Source of the DNA: JBALVO01 sp036961445
GTDB lineage: Bacteria; Pseudomonadota; Gammaproteobacteria; Pseudomonadales; Halieaceae
DNA: 15,386 nucleotides
Reading direction: 5' to 3'
Assembly: GCA_036961445.1 (NCBI GenBank)
Contig: JBALVO010000089.1
Span: forward strand, 1 to 15,386
How positions within the stretch are numbered: the stretch's first letter is position 1; every line of letters begins with the position of its first letter. A program made the translations under genes and the position numbers. Shown here piece by piece: positions 7,181 to 14,591 of this stretch. The notes under the pieces were generated by a model. It had not been told where the DNA came from. It saw nothing but the letters and a program-made list of their open reading frames with translations, and searched no databases.

Positions 7181-7354
7181 GGGGGAGTGGGGTACTTTGA
7201 ACAATCAGGCCGCGTGTCAAGCTTGCCCTGCCGTTCGGGGGATTTCTGCGAGCATTGTGCGAGTCCAGATTTTTGCGCAGCAAAAATTGTCGAGTTGCGC
7301 AGCAGCCCGAACGGCAGGGCAAGCTTGCGGCCGTTCAAAGTACCCTACTCCCCC
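7181..7354. repeat. Large imperfect palindrome E2 (core on plus strand)
   Basis: Outer arms 7181-7202 and 7333-7354 match at 21 of 22 positions. A second arm segment, 7218-7239 with 7306-7327, is perfectly complementary over 22 nt. The apex core (7243-7305, 63 nt) starts TTTCTGCGAG and ends TTGCGCAGCAG, with CTGCG (7246-7250) facing CGCAG (7298-7302) and a perfect hairpin ATTTTTGC-GCA-GCAAAAAT (7269-7287). Aligned without gaps to the reverse complement of the E1 core, 53 of 63 positions agree, and six of the ten differences form three compensated base pairs in the hairpin. It lies 54 nt from E1 and 30 nt from the end of the P-like gene. Confidence 0.9.
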
Positions 7355-7384
7355 GTTGACCCGGCTAGCTAGCTCCCATCAATA

Positions 7385-8056
7385 CTAAAACCCAGCCTGT
7401 TCCTTGAGCTTCTTTAACTCCGCCAACTGTTCGTCCTTGGAAAGAGGCGCAGCAGCATGACGCTCCAGGGCCTCCGGTGCAGGTACCACCAAAGACTCCC
7501 CGCGCAATACCCGCGCACAATAGCTCTGGTAATGTTCCTTGAACACCGGCCAGCTGGTGCGTTCGGTGTTGTTGGTCAAAAAGAACCAGTCACTGTCCCG
7601 GCCCGCCAGATAGACGGCCGGATGACTCCAGTGTTGGGCCGAGCGTGGGGAGGGTGCCCGGCAGGCCTCCACGTAGGCATCGTGGGCAGAGGGCAGGCCG
7701 AAGTCGGACAAGCCCTGCTGGCAACATTCCAGCATGCGATTGAGAGTGGGTAAGTACTCGCTGTGCTCGATGGCGTGTTTGGCGCCCTTGAGGATTTGCT
7801 CCACCGGGTAATCGGTCAGGCTATCCAGCCACAGTTTCTTGATTTGCTTGAGCTGCTCCGCATCCGGGAAGGCGGCGTAGTACTGGTTGTGGTAATTCAA
7901 CCGAAACAGGGCGAAGACCTGGTTAATGGCTTCGATGTGCGCTTCTGTTGCCGCCCTGCGGGTGGTCTCAGTCTGCCCACGACGTGTCGGTGAGGTCGTC
8001 CTGGAGGCTTCGATCTCTCGTGCGACCTGTTTTATTAGATCCCTGCTGTCCGCCAT
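7385..8056 (-). CDS. Lambda-P-like replication protein (putative DnaB helicase loader)
   Basis: A soluble protein of 223 aa. By eye it follows the phage lambda P layout over most of its length: an N-terminal basic segment; a helical block with INQVFALFRLNYHNQYYAAFPD and QIKKLWLDSLTDYPVEQILKGAKHA; a LPTLNRMLECC stretch matching the LPSPGQFVAWC region of P; then AHDAYVEACR, a VFKEHYQSYCARVLRGE block like the P segment with RINRGEAIPEP, and a closing KDEQLAELKKLKEQAGF. Lambda P binds DnaB and loads it at origins; a similar job here is inference. The ATG at 8056 is preferred; an in-frame TTG at 8077 would add 7 residues. It overlaps the 3' end of the upstream DnaT-like gene by 89 nt in another frame, suggesting translational coupling. 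It converges on dnaB across the palindromes. Probably a domesticated phage function. Confidence 0.75.
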   Translation of the reverse strand: MADSRDLIKQVAREIEASRTTSPTRRGQTETTRRAATEAHIEAINQVFALFRLNYHNQYYAAFPDAEQLKQIKKLWLDSLTDYPVEQILKGAKHAIEHSEYLPTLNRMLECCQQGLSDFGLPSAHDAYVEACRAPSPRSAQHWSHPAVYLAGRDSDWFFLTNNTERTSWPVFKEHYQSYCARVLRGESLVVPAPEALERHAAAPLSKDEQLAELKKLKEQAGF

Positions 8057-9119
8057 TAGTTTTGTCCGCTTGTTCAATCTGGTGTTGTTTGGCCCAGTGG
8101 TACTTTACGTGTTTGAGAAATTTACTGTTCCATGAGGTGTAGGCCTGGTTGCTGTCTTTCCAGTATACGATGAACTCCGGCAACAGCGAGTGGGCAAATT
8201 CTGTATCTATGTGCGACATGCGCAGGATATCGAAGACGTCCTCTGTAGGCAGCCAGTGATCTGTGATGCGCTTGGGCTCGGTGCTGTGCTCCAGATTGGA
8301 GGTAAATTTGGCCCACTGAATACGAATATGCTGGATGAACTTGGAGTTGAGCACCTTGGGGGTGGCGCCGCGCTCGCGCCAGTACAGGATGAACTCGGGT
8401 ACCGACTGGTCGATGAATTCCCGGTCTATGCCACCGCGTTCCATAATCTCCAGGGCATCCAGGCTGGGGCGCCAGCTGTTGTCCAGCGTGGTCTTTTGCG
8501 GCACCTGAAAGGACTCTGCCTGGCTTTGCTGATGGCGCCGCCAGTTACTGGTGACGTGCTGGCGGAATTTATTTTCCCAGGCGTGGCTGGTCTCGCCGCG
8601 CTCGCGCCAGTAAAAGATGAAATCTTCCAGTTGGTCCAGGGCGAACTGCCGCGGTATGTTGTGGTTCATGCCCATTAGTTGCAGCAGGTCCTCACTGGGG
8701 GACCAGTGTATGGGCAGCAAGCCGGCGCTGCGTCGTATGGGCGTCGCTTGTTGCGACGGATAAGTGGGGATCTCTGGCGCGGGTTTTGGCGCCGGGGCTG
8801 CCTGCTGCACCGGCTCGTTGACGGCGAACACCAGCCGGTCGGTGGTGTGCAGTGGCGGTGAGTCGATTAGCAATACGCCCTTGTCCACCAGGTTACGGCT
8901 GATGCGGTGCAGGTCCTCAGCATTCCAAAATGGCAGGGTGCGCAGCAGAAAACCCCGCTCTATGGCGAGCCAGGCGTGGTTGTCCTTGATTTGCGGGCTG
9001 TGATGCTCAAACAGGGCCTGCAGGTGTTGCAGTAAAATGGCTTCTTCCAGCCCGATCGTCGCCGCCAGGCCCGGTGAAAAAATGAGCTGGCGTTCGGGGA
9101 TTAGAGAGAATTCTGACAT
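7968..9119 (-). CDS. DnaT-like protein with three tandem DNA-binding repeats
   Basis: A 383-aa protein. Residues 1 to about 103 form an N-terminal domain (MSEFSLIPERQLIFSPGLAA, then a helical region ending RNLVDKGVLLIDSPP) that resembles a winged-helix replication-protein domain. A Pro/Ala/Gln linker follows (about 104-137). Then come three copies of a ~57-residue unit, at about 138-194, 215-272 and 288-344. Each has W-x-P-(S/T)-x-(D/E) at its start, a central (E/D)FI-x-YW and a C-terminal F-x-x-H-(V/I)...W. This is the pattern of the E. coli DnaT C-terminal domain (DWQPDPDF ... LASFIAYW ... WQQKLARS), which binds single-stranded DNA and helps load DnaB at PriA restart sites. E. coli DnaT has one copy; three is unusual. 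Start ATG 9119; in-frame extension to 9212 would run into radA. Divergent from radA across 61 bp. Confidence 0.78.
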   Translation of the reverse strand: MSEFSLIPERQLIFSPGLAATIGLEEAILLQHLQALFEHHSPQIKDNHAWLAIERGFLLRTLPFWNAEDLHRISRNLVDKGVLLIDSPPLHTTDRLVFAVNEPVQQAAPAPKPAPEIPTYPSQQATPIRRSAGLLPIHWSPSEDLLQLMGMNHNIPRQFALDQLEDFIFYWRERGETSHAWENKFRQHVTSNWRRHQQSQAESFQVPQKTTLDNSWRPSLDALEIMERGGIDREFIDQSVPEFILYWRERGATPKVLNSKFIQHIRIQWAKFTSNLEHSTEPKRITDHWLPTEDVFDILRMSHIDTEFAHSLLPEFIVYWKDSNQAYTSWNSKFLKHVKYHWAKQHQIEQADKTNGGQQGSNKTGRTRDRSLQDDLTDTSWAD

Positions 9120-9180
9120 CGGTTTACCGGAAATGCGTAGCAATTCTGCTAGGATACCGCAGAACCTGGGAAGATGATTC

Positions 9181-10563
9181 ATGGCAAAACAAAAAACCGC
9201 ATTTGTGTGCAACGATTGCGGCTCGGATTACGTCAAATGGCAGGGTCAGTGCAGTGATTGCAGCGCCTGGAATACCCTGTCCGAAATAAAACTGGGCCCG
9301 GCAACAGGGTCCGGTCGGGCTGGTGCGAACGCCAGTGCCAACAGGGCGGGCTTCGCTGGTGCCCTGAGCAGTGCCAGGGTGCTACAGGATATAGACCTGG
9401 ACGATCTGCCGCGCTTTTCATCCGGCGCCGAGGAGTTCGACCGGGTGCTGGGCGGTGGCCTGGTGCCCGGCTCAGGTATTTTGGTGGGGGGTAACCCGGG
9501 GGCCGGTAAGAGCACCTTGCTGTTGCAGACCATGTGCCACCTGGCGCAATCCATGGACGGCTTGTACATTACCGGCGAGGAATCCCTGCAGCAGGTGGCC
9601 ATGCGCGCCCAGCGCCTGCAATTGCCCACCGACAAGCTGCGCCTGATGTCAGAAACCAATGTGGAAACCATTGTTGCCGCCGCTGAAGAGTTCAAGCCCA
9701 AGGTGCTGGTGGTCGATTCCATCCAGGTGGTGCACACCAGCGAAATCAGCTCCGCCCCCGGTGGCGTATCCCAGGTACGTGAGTGTGCCGCTTATCTTAT
9801 TCGCTACGCCAAGCAGACCGGCACGGTATTGTTCCTGGTGGGCCACGTCACCAAAGACGGTTCCCTGGCCGGGCCCAAGGTACTGGAGCATATGATCGAC
9901 TGTTCCATTTTGTTGGAGGGCAGCGACGACTCCCGCTTTCGCACCCTGCGCGGGCAAAAAAATCGCTTTGGCGCGGTCAATGAACTGGGTGTATTCGCCA
10001 TGACCGAGCAGGGCATGCGCGAGGTGAAAAACCCCTCCGCTATTTTTCTGGATCGCAGCACCGAGCCCGCCTCGGGCAGCGTGGTCATGGTGGTCTGGGA
10101 GGGCACACGTCCGTTGTTGGTGGAGATCCAGGCCCTGGTAGACGACAGCCAGTTAGGCAACCCGCGCAGAGTGGCGGTGGGCCTGGAGCAAAACCGCCTG
10201 GCCATGTTACTGGCAGTATTGCACCGCCACGGCGGCCTGCAAGTGGGTGATCAGGACGTCTTTGCCAATGTGGTTGGCGGCGTGAAAGTGCTGGAGACCA
10301 GCGCTGACCTGGCACTGCTGGCGGCCATTGTGTCCAGTTACCGCGATCGGCAAATCCCCCGGGATATGGTGATCTTTGGTGAGGTGGGACTGTCTGGCGA
10401 AATACGGCCGGTGCCCAGTGGTCAGGAGCGTTTGTCGGAGGCCGCCAAACACGGTTTCAAACGCGCTATCGTGCCCCGGGGTAATGCCCCCAAGGGCGAG
10501 ATAAAAGGCATGCAGGTGATCGCCGTATCGAAGTTGAGCGAGGCGCTGGACGCGCTGGACTAA
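9181..10563 (+). CDS. radA: DNA repair protein RadA
   Basis: RecA-related ATPase and DnaB-like branch-migration helicase that processes recombination intermediates. 460 aa, normal length. N-terminal zinc finger with C10, C13, C24 and C27 (CNDCG ... WQGQCSDC). Walker A GGNPGAGKST at 103-112, TGEES at 131-135, Walker B region VLVVDS (175-180), and the RadA-specific KNRFG motif at 260-264. The C-terminal Lon-protease-like domain includes DVFANVVGGVKV (359-370). The start codon lies 61 bp from the divergent DnaT-like gene, with a GGGAAG-like ribosome-binding site. Its stop codon overlaps the stop of the convergent PilZ gene by 4 nt. Confidence 0.98.
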   Translation: MAKQKTAFVCNDCGSDYVKWQGQCSDCSAWNTLSEIKLGPATGSGRAGANASANRAGFAGALSSARVLQDIDLDDLPRFSSGAEEFDRVLGGGLVPGSGILVGGNPGAGKSTLLLQTMCHLAQSMDGLYITGEESLQQVAMRAQRLQLPTDKLRLMSETNVETIVAAAEEFKPKVLVVDSIQVVHTSEISSAPGGVSQVRECAAYLIRYAKQTGTVLFLVGHVTKDGSLAGPKVLEHMIDCSILLEGSDDSRFRTLRGQKNRFGAVNELGVFAMTEQGMREVKNPSAIFLDRSTEPASGSVVMVVWEGTRPLLVEIQALVDDSQLGNPRRVAVGLEQNRLAMLLAVLHRHGGLQVGDQDVFANVVGGVKVLETSADLALLAAIVSSYRDRQIPRDMVIFGEVGLSGEIRPVPSGQERLSEAAKHGFKRAIVPRGNAPKGEIKGMQVIAVSKLSEALDALD

Positions 10564-10922
10564 TTGTCCAGCAGGGCGAGCTCCGCTTCCAGTGTGGCGC
10601 TATCCATGTGTTGCTCCAGCAGGGCGCGCAGGGGAGCGATGTTTTCCCGGTCCACGTGCTGTACCGTAAAGCCCAGGCGCATGGCTTCCACGTGTTGCAG
10701 GTAGGCGTGTAATTCCAGCACGTTGTCCGGGGCAATCTCGATCTTCAGGGTAAACGGCTCGTTGTACTGCGCGTCCCACAGATCCGGCTGGTCAGTAGCG
10801 ACGCCGTTCAGGGAAATGTCGATCAGGCGCTGCGGCCACATGCTCCCACCCTGGTGTACTTCTACCGGCAGGTCCAGGGCAATGCGGGTGAAGCGGCGTT
10901 GCTCAGTGCGAATATCGTTCAT
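10560..10922 (-). CDS. PilZ-domain c-di-GMP receptor, MapZ-like
   Basis: A single PilZ domain of 120 aa. The c-di-GMP-binding motifs are intact: RRFTR (R9-x-x-x-R13) and DISLNG (D35-x-S37-x-x-G40). Alignment from memory to Pseudomonas aeruginosa MapZ (PA4608) is good along the whole length, including the RRF-x-RIA-x-D start, the LGF-x-x-QH-x-D segment and the ELALL end. The neighbour also fits, since PA4608 lies next to radA. MapZ binds the chemotaxis methyltransferase CheR when c-di-GMP is bound; whether this protein does the same is inference. It lies 46 nt downstream of ettA on the same strand and may be cotranscribed. Its TAG stop overlaps the radA TAA tail-to-tail. Confidence 0.9.
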   Translation of the reverse strand: MNDIRTEQRRFTRIALDLPVEVHQGGSMWPQRLIDISLNGVATDQPDLWDAQYNEPFTLKIEIAPDNVLELHAYLQHVEAMRLGFTVQHVDRENIAPLRALLEQHMDSATLEAELALLDN

Positions 10923-10968
10923 GTTGCTACTCTTTTATGTGCCGTCTATTGAATGACTATAAACCAAG

Positions 10969-12633
10969 TTATTTGAGCTTGCGATACTTAACACGATGGG
11001 GTTGGTCAGCGGCCGCGCCCAGACGACTTTTCCGGTCGTCTTCATAGTCGCTAAAGTTCCCTTCGTGAAACACCACGCCACCGTCGTCCTCATAGGCCAG
11101 GATGTGGGTGGCGATGCGGTCCAGAAACCAGCGGTCGTGCGAGATAACCATCGCTGCGCCGGGGAAAGCCAGCAGCGCATCTTCCAGCGCCCGCAGGGTC
11201 TCCACGTCCAGGTCGTTGGTGGGTTCGTCCAGCAATAACACATTGGCGCCCTGTTTCAGCAACTTGGCCAGGTGCAGCCGGTTGCGCTCACCACCGGATA
11301 AATCCTTCACGAACTTTTGCTGATCAGAGCCCTTGAAGTTGAAGCGGCCCACATAGGAGCGCGAATTTACCTCGTAGTTGCCGATGCGGATATTGTCCTG
11401 TCCATCGGACAATTCCTCCCACACGGTTTTATCGCCCGCCAGATCGTCCCGCGATTGATCCACATAGGCCAGCTTCACCGTTTCTCCCACGTTGACTTCG
11501 CCGCCATCGGCTTGCTCTGCACCCATCAGGATTTTGAACAAAGTGGATTTACCCATGCCGTTGGCACCGATGATCCCGACGATACTGCCCTTGGGCACCG
11601 TGAAGCTGACATCGTCAAACAACAGCCGATCGCCAAAGGTCTTTTTCAGGTTTTTAACCTCGATGACGTTGTCGCCCAGACGCGGCCCGGGTGGGATATA
11701 GATCTCGTTGGTCTCGTTGCGCGCCTGGAAATCCTGTGACTGCAGTTCTTCAAAGCGCTGCAAGCGCGCCTTGCTCTTGGCCTGACGACCCTTGGGGTTG
11801 GAACGCACCCATTCCAGCTCGGCCTTGATGGCTTTCTGGTGCGAGGCTTCCTTGCTCTTTTCCTGGCCCAGGCGTTGTTCCTTGGCATCGAGCCAGTCCG
11901 AGTAATTGCCCTCGTAGGGGATGCCGCGACCGCGATCCAGTTCCAGTATCCAGCCAGCGGCATTGTCCAGAAAATAACGGTCGTGGGTGATGGCCACCAC
12001 AGTGCCGGGGAAGTCGTGGAGGAATCGTTCCAGCCAGCCGACACTTTCCGCGTCCAGGTGGTTGGTGGGCTCGTCCAGCAGGATCATATCCGGACTGGAC
12101 AGCAGCAGGCGGCACAGGGCCACCCGGCGGCATTCTCCGCCAGACAGGGTGGTGACATCCGCATCCCAGGGTGGCAGGCGCAGTGCATCGGCGGCGATTT
12201 CGAGTTTGTGTTCCAGGTTGTGGGCGTCGGTGGCCTGGATAATGTCTTCCAGGCGGGCCTGTTCCTTGGCCAGGGCGTCAAAGTCTGCGTCTGGCTCGGC
12301 GTAGTCCGCATACACTTTCTCCAGACCGGTCAGCGCATCTTTCGCTTCCTGTACCCCTTCTTCCACGTTGCCGCGTACATCCTTGTCCGGATTGAGCTGC
12401 GGTTCCTGGGGCAGATAGCCAATTTTGATGCCCGCTTGTGGGCGCGCCTCACCCAGGATGTCGGTATCGATTCCCGCCATGATGCGCAGCAGGGTGGACT
12501 TGCCTGAGCCGTTCAGGCCCAGTACGCCGATTTTGGCGCCGGGGAAGAAGGATAACGAAATGTCCTGCAGGATGGTTTTCTTGGGTGGCACGACTTTGCC
12601 AACCCGGTTCATTGTGTAGACGTACTGTGCCAT
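10969..12633 (-). CDS. ettA: Energy-dependent translational throttle protein EttA (ABC-F ATPase)
   Basis: Ribosome-associated ABC-F protein that binds the E site and gates entry of 70S initiation complexes into elongation according to the ATP/ADP ratio. 554 aa, near-identical in length to the E. coli protein. No membrane domain. First ATPase domain: Walker A GLNGSGKST (39-47), signature LSGGE (163-167), Walker B LLDEPT with E188. A charged linker with the P-site tRNA-interaction region lies at about 245-325. Second domain: Walker A GANGMGKST (356-364), signature LSGGER (445-450), Walker B with E470. The catalytic glutamates fall at the same numbers as in E. coli. Small departures are Cys after the first signature (LSGGEC) and Met in the second Walker A. 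The start MAQYVYTMNRVGKVVPP matches the family. Upstream sequence is lost in the second N gap. Confidence 0.98.
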   Translation of the reverse strand: MAQYVYTMNRVGKVVPPKKTILQDISLSFFPGAKIGVLGLNGSGKSTLLRIMAGIDTDILGEARPQAGIKIGYLPQEPQLNPDKDVRGNVEEGVQEAKDALTGLEKVYADYAEPDADFDALAKEQARLEDIIQATDAHNLEHKLEIAADALRLPPWDADVTTLSGGECRRVALCRLLLSSPDMILLDEPTNHLDAESVGWLERFLHDFPGTVVAITHDRYFLDNAAGWILELDRGRGIPYEGNYSDWLDAKEQRLGQEKSKEASHQKAIKAELEWVRSNPKGRQAKSKARLQRFEELQSQDFQARNETNEIYIPPGPRLGDNVIEVKNLKKTFGDRLLFDDVSFTVPKGSIVGIIGANGMGKSTLFKILMGAEQADGGEVNVGETVKLAYVDQSRDDLAGDKTVWEELSDGQDNIRIGNYEVNSRSYVGRFNFKGSDQQKFVKDLSGGERNRLHLAKLLKQGANVLLLDEPTNDLDVETLRALEDALLAFPGAAMVISHDRWFLDRIATHILAYEDDGGVVFHEGNFSDYEDDRKSRLGAAADQPHRVKYRKLK

Positions 12634-12650
12634 GTGCTGATTGCCTGGTT

Positions 12651-12750
12651 NNNNNNNNNNNNNNNNNNNNNNNNNNNNNNNNNNNNNNNNNNNNNNNNNN
12701 NNNNNNNNNNNNNNNNNNNNNNNNNNNNNNNNNNNNNNNNNNNNNNNNNN
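12651..12750. other. Assembly gap (100 N) between ettA and glyA
   Basis: Exactly 100 N between two divergent genes, so the true length is unknown. The ettA promoter and the upstream part of the glyA promoter region are probably inside it, and a small feature could be hidden. Confidence 0.97.
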
Positions 12751-12768
12751 TAGTAACGCAGAATCCCC

Positions 12769-12797
12769 TTATATGGTGCGGTCGTTTGAGGTAAAAT
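12769..12797 (+). promoter_or_regulatory. Possible glyA promoter
   Basis: TAAAAT (12792-12797) is a good -10 box. The hexamer 17 nt upstream, TTATAT (12769-12774), is a poor -35. Transcription would start near 12803-12805 and give a leader of about 53 nt. The -10 is the main support. Confidence 0.4.
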
Positions 12798-12856
12798 GCG
12801 CCGCTTTAAATCAGGGGTAAGTTACGATTGCCCCGGTAACCAGCCAGGGGAATCGC

Positions 12857-14119
12857 ATGTTCGACAACAACATGACCATTGAGGGATTCGACGACGAGAT
12901 CTTCGCCGCTATTAGCCAAGAAGAGCGTCGCCAGGAAGATCACATCGAGCTCATCGCCTCGGAAAATTACACCAGCCCCCGCGTTATGGCGGCCCAGGGC
13001 ACCTCGCTGACCAATAAATACGCCGAGGGCTACCCCGGCAAGCGTTACTACGGCGGCTGTGAGTACGTCGACAAAGCCGAAGTGCTGGCCATAGATCGGG
13101 TCAAAGCCCTGTTCGGAGCAGATTACGCCAATGTGCAGCCGCACTCTGGTTCTCAGGCCAATGCAGCGGTTTTCCTGGCCCTGTGTAATGCCGGTGACAC
13201 CATCCTGGGCATGAGCCTGGCCGACGGCGGGCATCTCACCCACGGCGCCAAGCCCAACTTCTCCGGCAAGACCTACCATGCGGTGCAGTACGGCCTGCAC
13301 AAGGACACCAGCGAAGTGGACTACGACCAGGTAGAAGCCCTGGCGCTGGAGCATAAGCCAAAAATGATCATCGCCGGCTTCTCCGCCTATTCGCGGGTCA
13401 TGGACTGGGCGCGTTTTCGCGAGATTGCTGACAAGGTCGGTGCCTACCTGATGGTGGATATGGCCCACGTGGCGGGCCTGATCGCCGCCGGCGTCTATCC
13501 CAACCCAGTGCCCTATGCCGATGTGGTGACCTCTACTACTCACAAGACCCTGCGCGGCCCCCGTGGCGGCATCATCCTGGCCAAGGCCAATGAAGAACTG
13601 GAGAAGAAGTTCAACTCTGCGGTCTTCCCGGGTGGTCAGGGTGGTCCTTTGATGCACGTAATTGCGGCCAAGGCGGTGAGCTTTAAAGAAGCCCAGAGTC
13701 CTGAGTTTGTCGAGTACCAGAAGCAGGTCGTTGTCAACGCCAGAGCCATGGCCAAGACCTTTATCGACCGCGGCATCAACATCGTCTCTGGCGGTACCGA
13801 CAACCACCTGATGCTGGTGGACCTGATCGGCAAGCCCTACACCGGCAAAGATGCTGACGCGGCCCTGGGTGATGCCAATATCACCGTGAACAAGAACGCG
13901 GTCCCCAATGATCCCCGTTCGCCCTTTATCACCTCTGGCTTGCGTGTGGGTACGCCCGCCATTACCACCCGTGGTTTTGGTGAAGCTGAGACGATTGAGC
14001 TCACTGGCTGGATGTGTGATGTTCTTGAGTCGCTGGAGAATGATACTTCTGAGCAGGTAATTGCTGAGGTTAAGGGTAAAGTTCTGGAGATCTGTTCGCG
14101 GTTCCCTGTTTACGGGTAA
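12857..14119 (+). CDS. glyA: Serine hydroxymethyltransferase
   Basis: PLP enzyme that converts serine and tetrahydrofolate to glycine and 5,10-methylene-tetrahydrofolate, the main one-carbon source. 420 aa, normal length. Conserved blocks include ELIASENYTSPRVM (31-44), NKYAEGYPGKRYYGGCEYVD (53-72), QPHSGSQANAAVF (94-106), the MVDMAHVAGLIAAG segment (199-212) with the aspartate that contacts the PLP ring nitrogen, and TSTTHKTLRGPRGG (225-238) with the PLP-binding lysine K230. The ATG at 12857 is preceded by an AGGGGAA ribosome-binding site (12846-12852). A large palindrome begins 8 nt after the stop. Confidence 0.99.
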   Translation: MFDNNMTIEGFDDEIFAAISQEERRQEDHIELIASENYTSPRVMAAQGTSLTNKYAEGYPGKRYYGGCEYVDKAEVLAIDRVKALFGADYANVQPHSGSQANAAVFLALCNAGDTILGMSLADGGHLTHGAKPNFSGKTYHAVQYGLHKDTSEVDYDQVEALALEHKPKMIIAGFSAYSRVMDWARFREIADKVGAYLMVDMAHVAGLIAAGVYPNPVPYADVVTSTTHKTLRGPRGGIILAKANEELEKKFNSAVFPGGQGGPLMHVIAAKAVSFKEAQSPEFVEYQKQVVVNARAMAKTFIDRGINIVSGGTDNHLMLVDLIGKPYTGKDADAALGDANITVNKNAVPNDPRSPFITSGLRVGTPAITTRGFGEAETIELTGWMCDVLESLENDTSEQVIAEVKGKVLEICSRFPVYG

Positions 14120-14323
14120 TTGTTTTTGGCGGCCTATGGGCCGCTGCATTGCTTGGCGCAGGGGATAATCTTTTACTCCATTACGGGCGCATGCGGTGCG
14201 TGGGGCGAGCTACTTCTAGATGGGCGTTCCACTCCCTCCCTGTGAAGGTTAGCGGGGTGTATCGACGGATTGGGAGCATTGAATAGGCGCAGCCGCGGTC
14301 ACTTGCTCGGCGTGCGCAGCCAC

Positions 14324-14373
14324 TAAGCTAGAGACATTTCGCACCGACGCCCTCCAAGTCCGTAAAAGATACT
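14324..14373 (+). repeat. E3 inner arm, left copy
   Basis: Starts TAAGCT and ends with GTAAAAGATACT. Positions 14338-14373 are the inverted copy of 14709-14744 with one mismatch. The shared motif GTATCTTTTAC (or its complement) also occurs in the outer arms, so inner and outer arms share a common short sequence. Confidence 0.9.
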
Positions 14374-14512
14374 CCCACCCACCCAGTAATGCGGGATTTC
14401 CTGGATCGCTCCAGTGTCGCTCAAGACTTGTTCAGGGTGAGTGGCTAACGGCCTTTGGGTGTCAGGGTCCACCTGGTGTGTCGGGGGCTTTGAACTTAAG
14501 CTTTCCATTGCT

Positions 14513-14591
14513 TCCGGGCGCTTTCTGCGAGTACGCCCTGCCCCGTTTTTCAGGTACTGTTCGAGCCCCAAAAATTGCGCAGCAGCCCGGA
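14513..14591 (+). repeat. E3 apex core, third member of the E1/E2 core family
   Basis: TCCGGGC (14513-14519) pairs with GCCCGGA (14585-14591). Inside, TTTCTGCGAG (14522-14531) is identical to the core start of E1 and E2, and TTGCGCAGCAGCCCG (14575-14589) is identical to E2 (7295-7309). CTGCG (14525-14529) faces CGCAG (14578-14582). TGTTCGAG (14559-14566) is shared with E1. The middle has diverged and the E1/E2 terminal hairpin is not conserved; TTTTT (14546-14550) could instead pair with AAAAA (14570-14574). The sequence before it, CTTTGAAC then AAGCTT (14488-14504), echoes the E2 arm. Confidence 0.75.

Noticed and set aside
7037..7266. GTTCGAGTCC-like sequence in the cores, resembling a tRNA T-arm
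   Set aside because: The flanking bases do not form the 5-bp T stem and no acceptor, D or anticodon arm can be built around it.
6944..7354. Integron attC sites
   Set aside because: The palindromes lack the paired RYYYAAC/GTTRRRY core sites at their ends, conserve the apex rather than the ends, and no integrase is in view.
7023..7388. Short reading frames across E1 and E2
   Set aside because: They run through the inverted repeats on both strands and look like by-products of the palindromes.
9120..9180. Promoters in the radA / DnaT-like divergent region
   Set aside because: A TAGGAT (9150-9155) resembles a -10 box, but no -35 stands at acceptable spacing on either strand, so I do not call one.
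12806..14149. A 447-codon open frame on the minus strand opposite glyA
   Set aside because: It is fully antisense to an unmistakable glyA, its product matches no family I know, and such shadows are common opposite GC-rich conserved genes.
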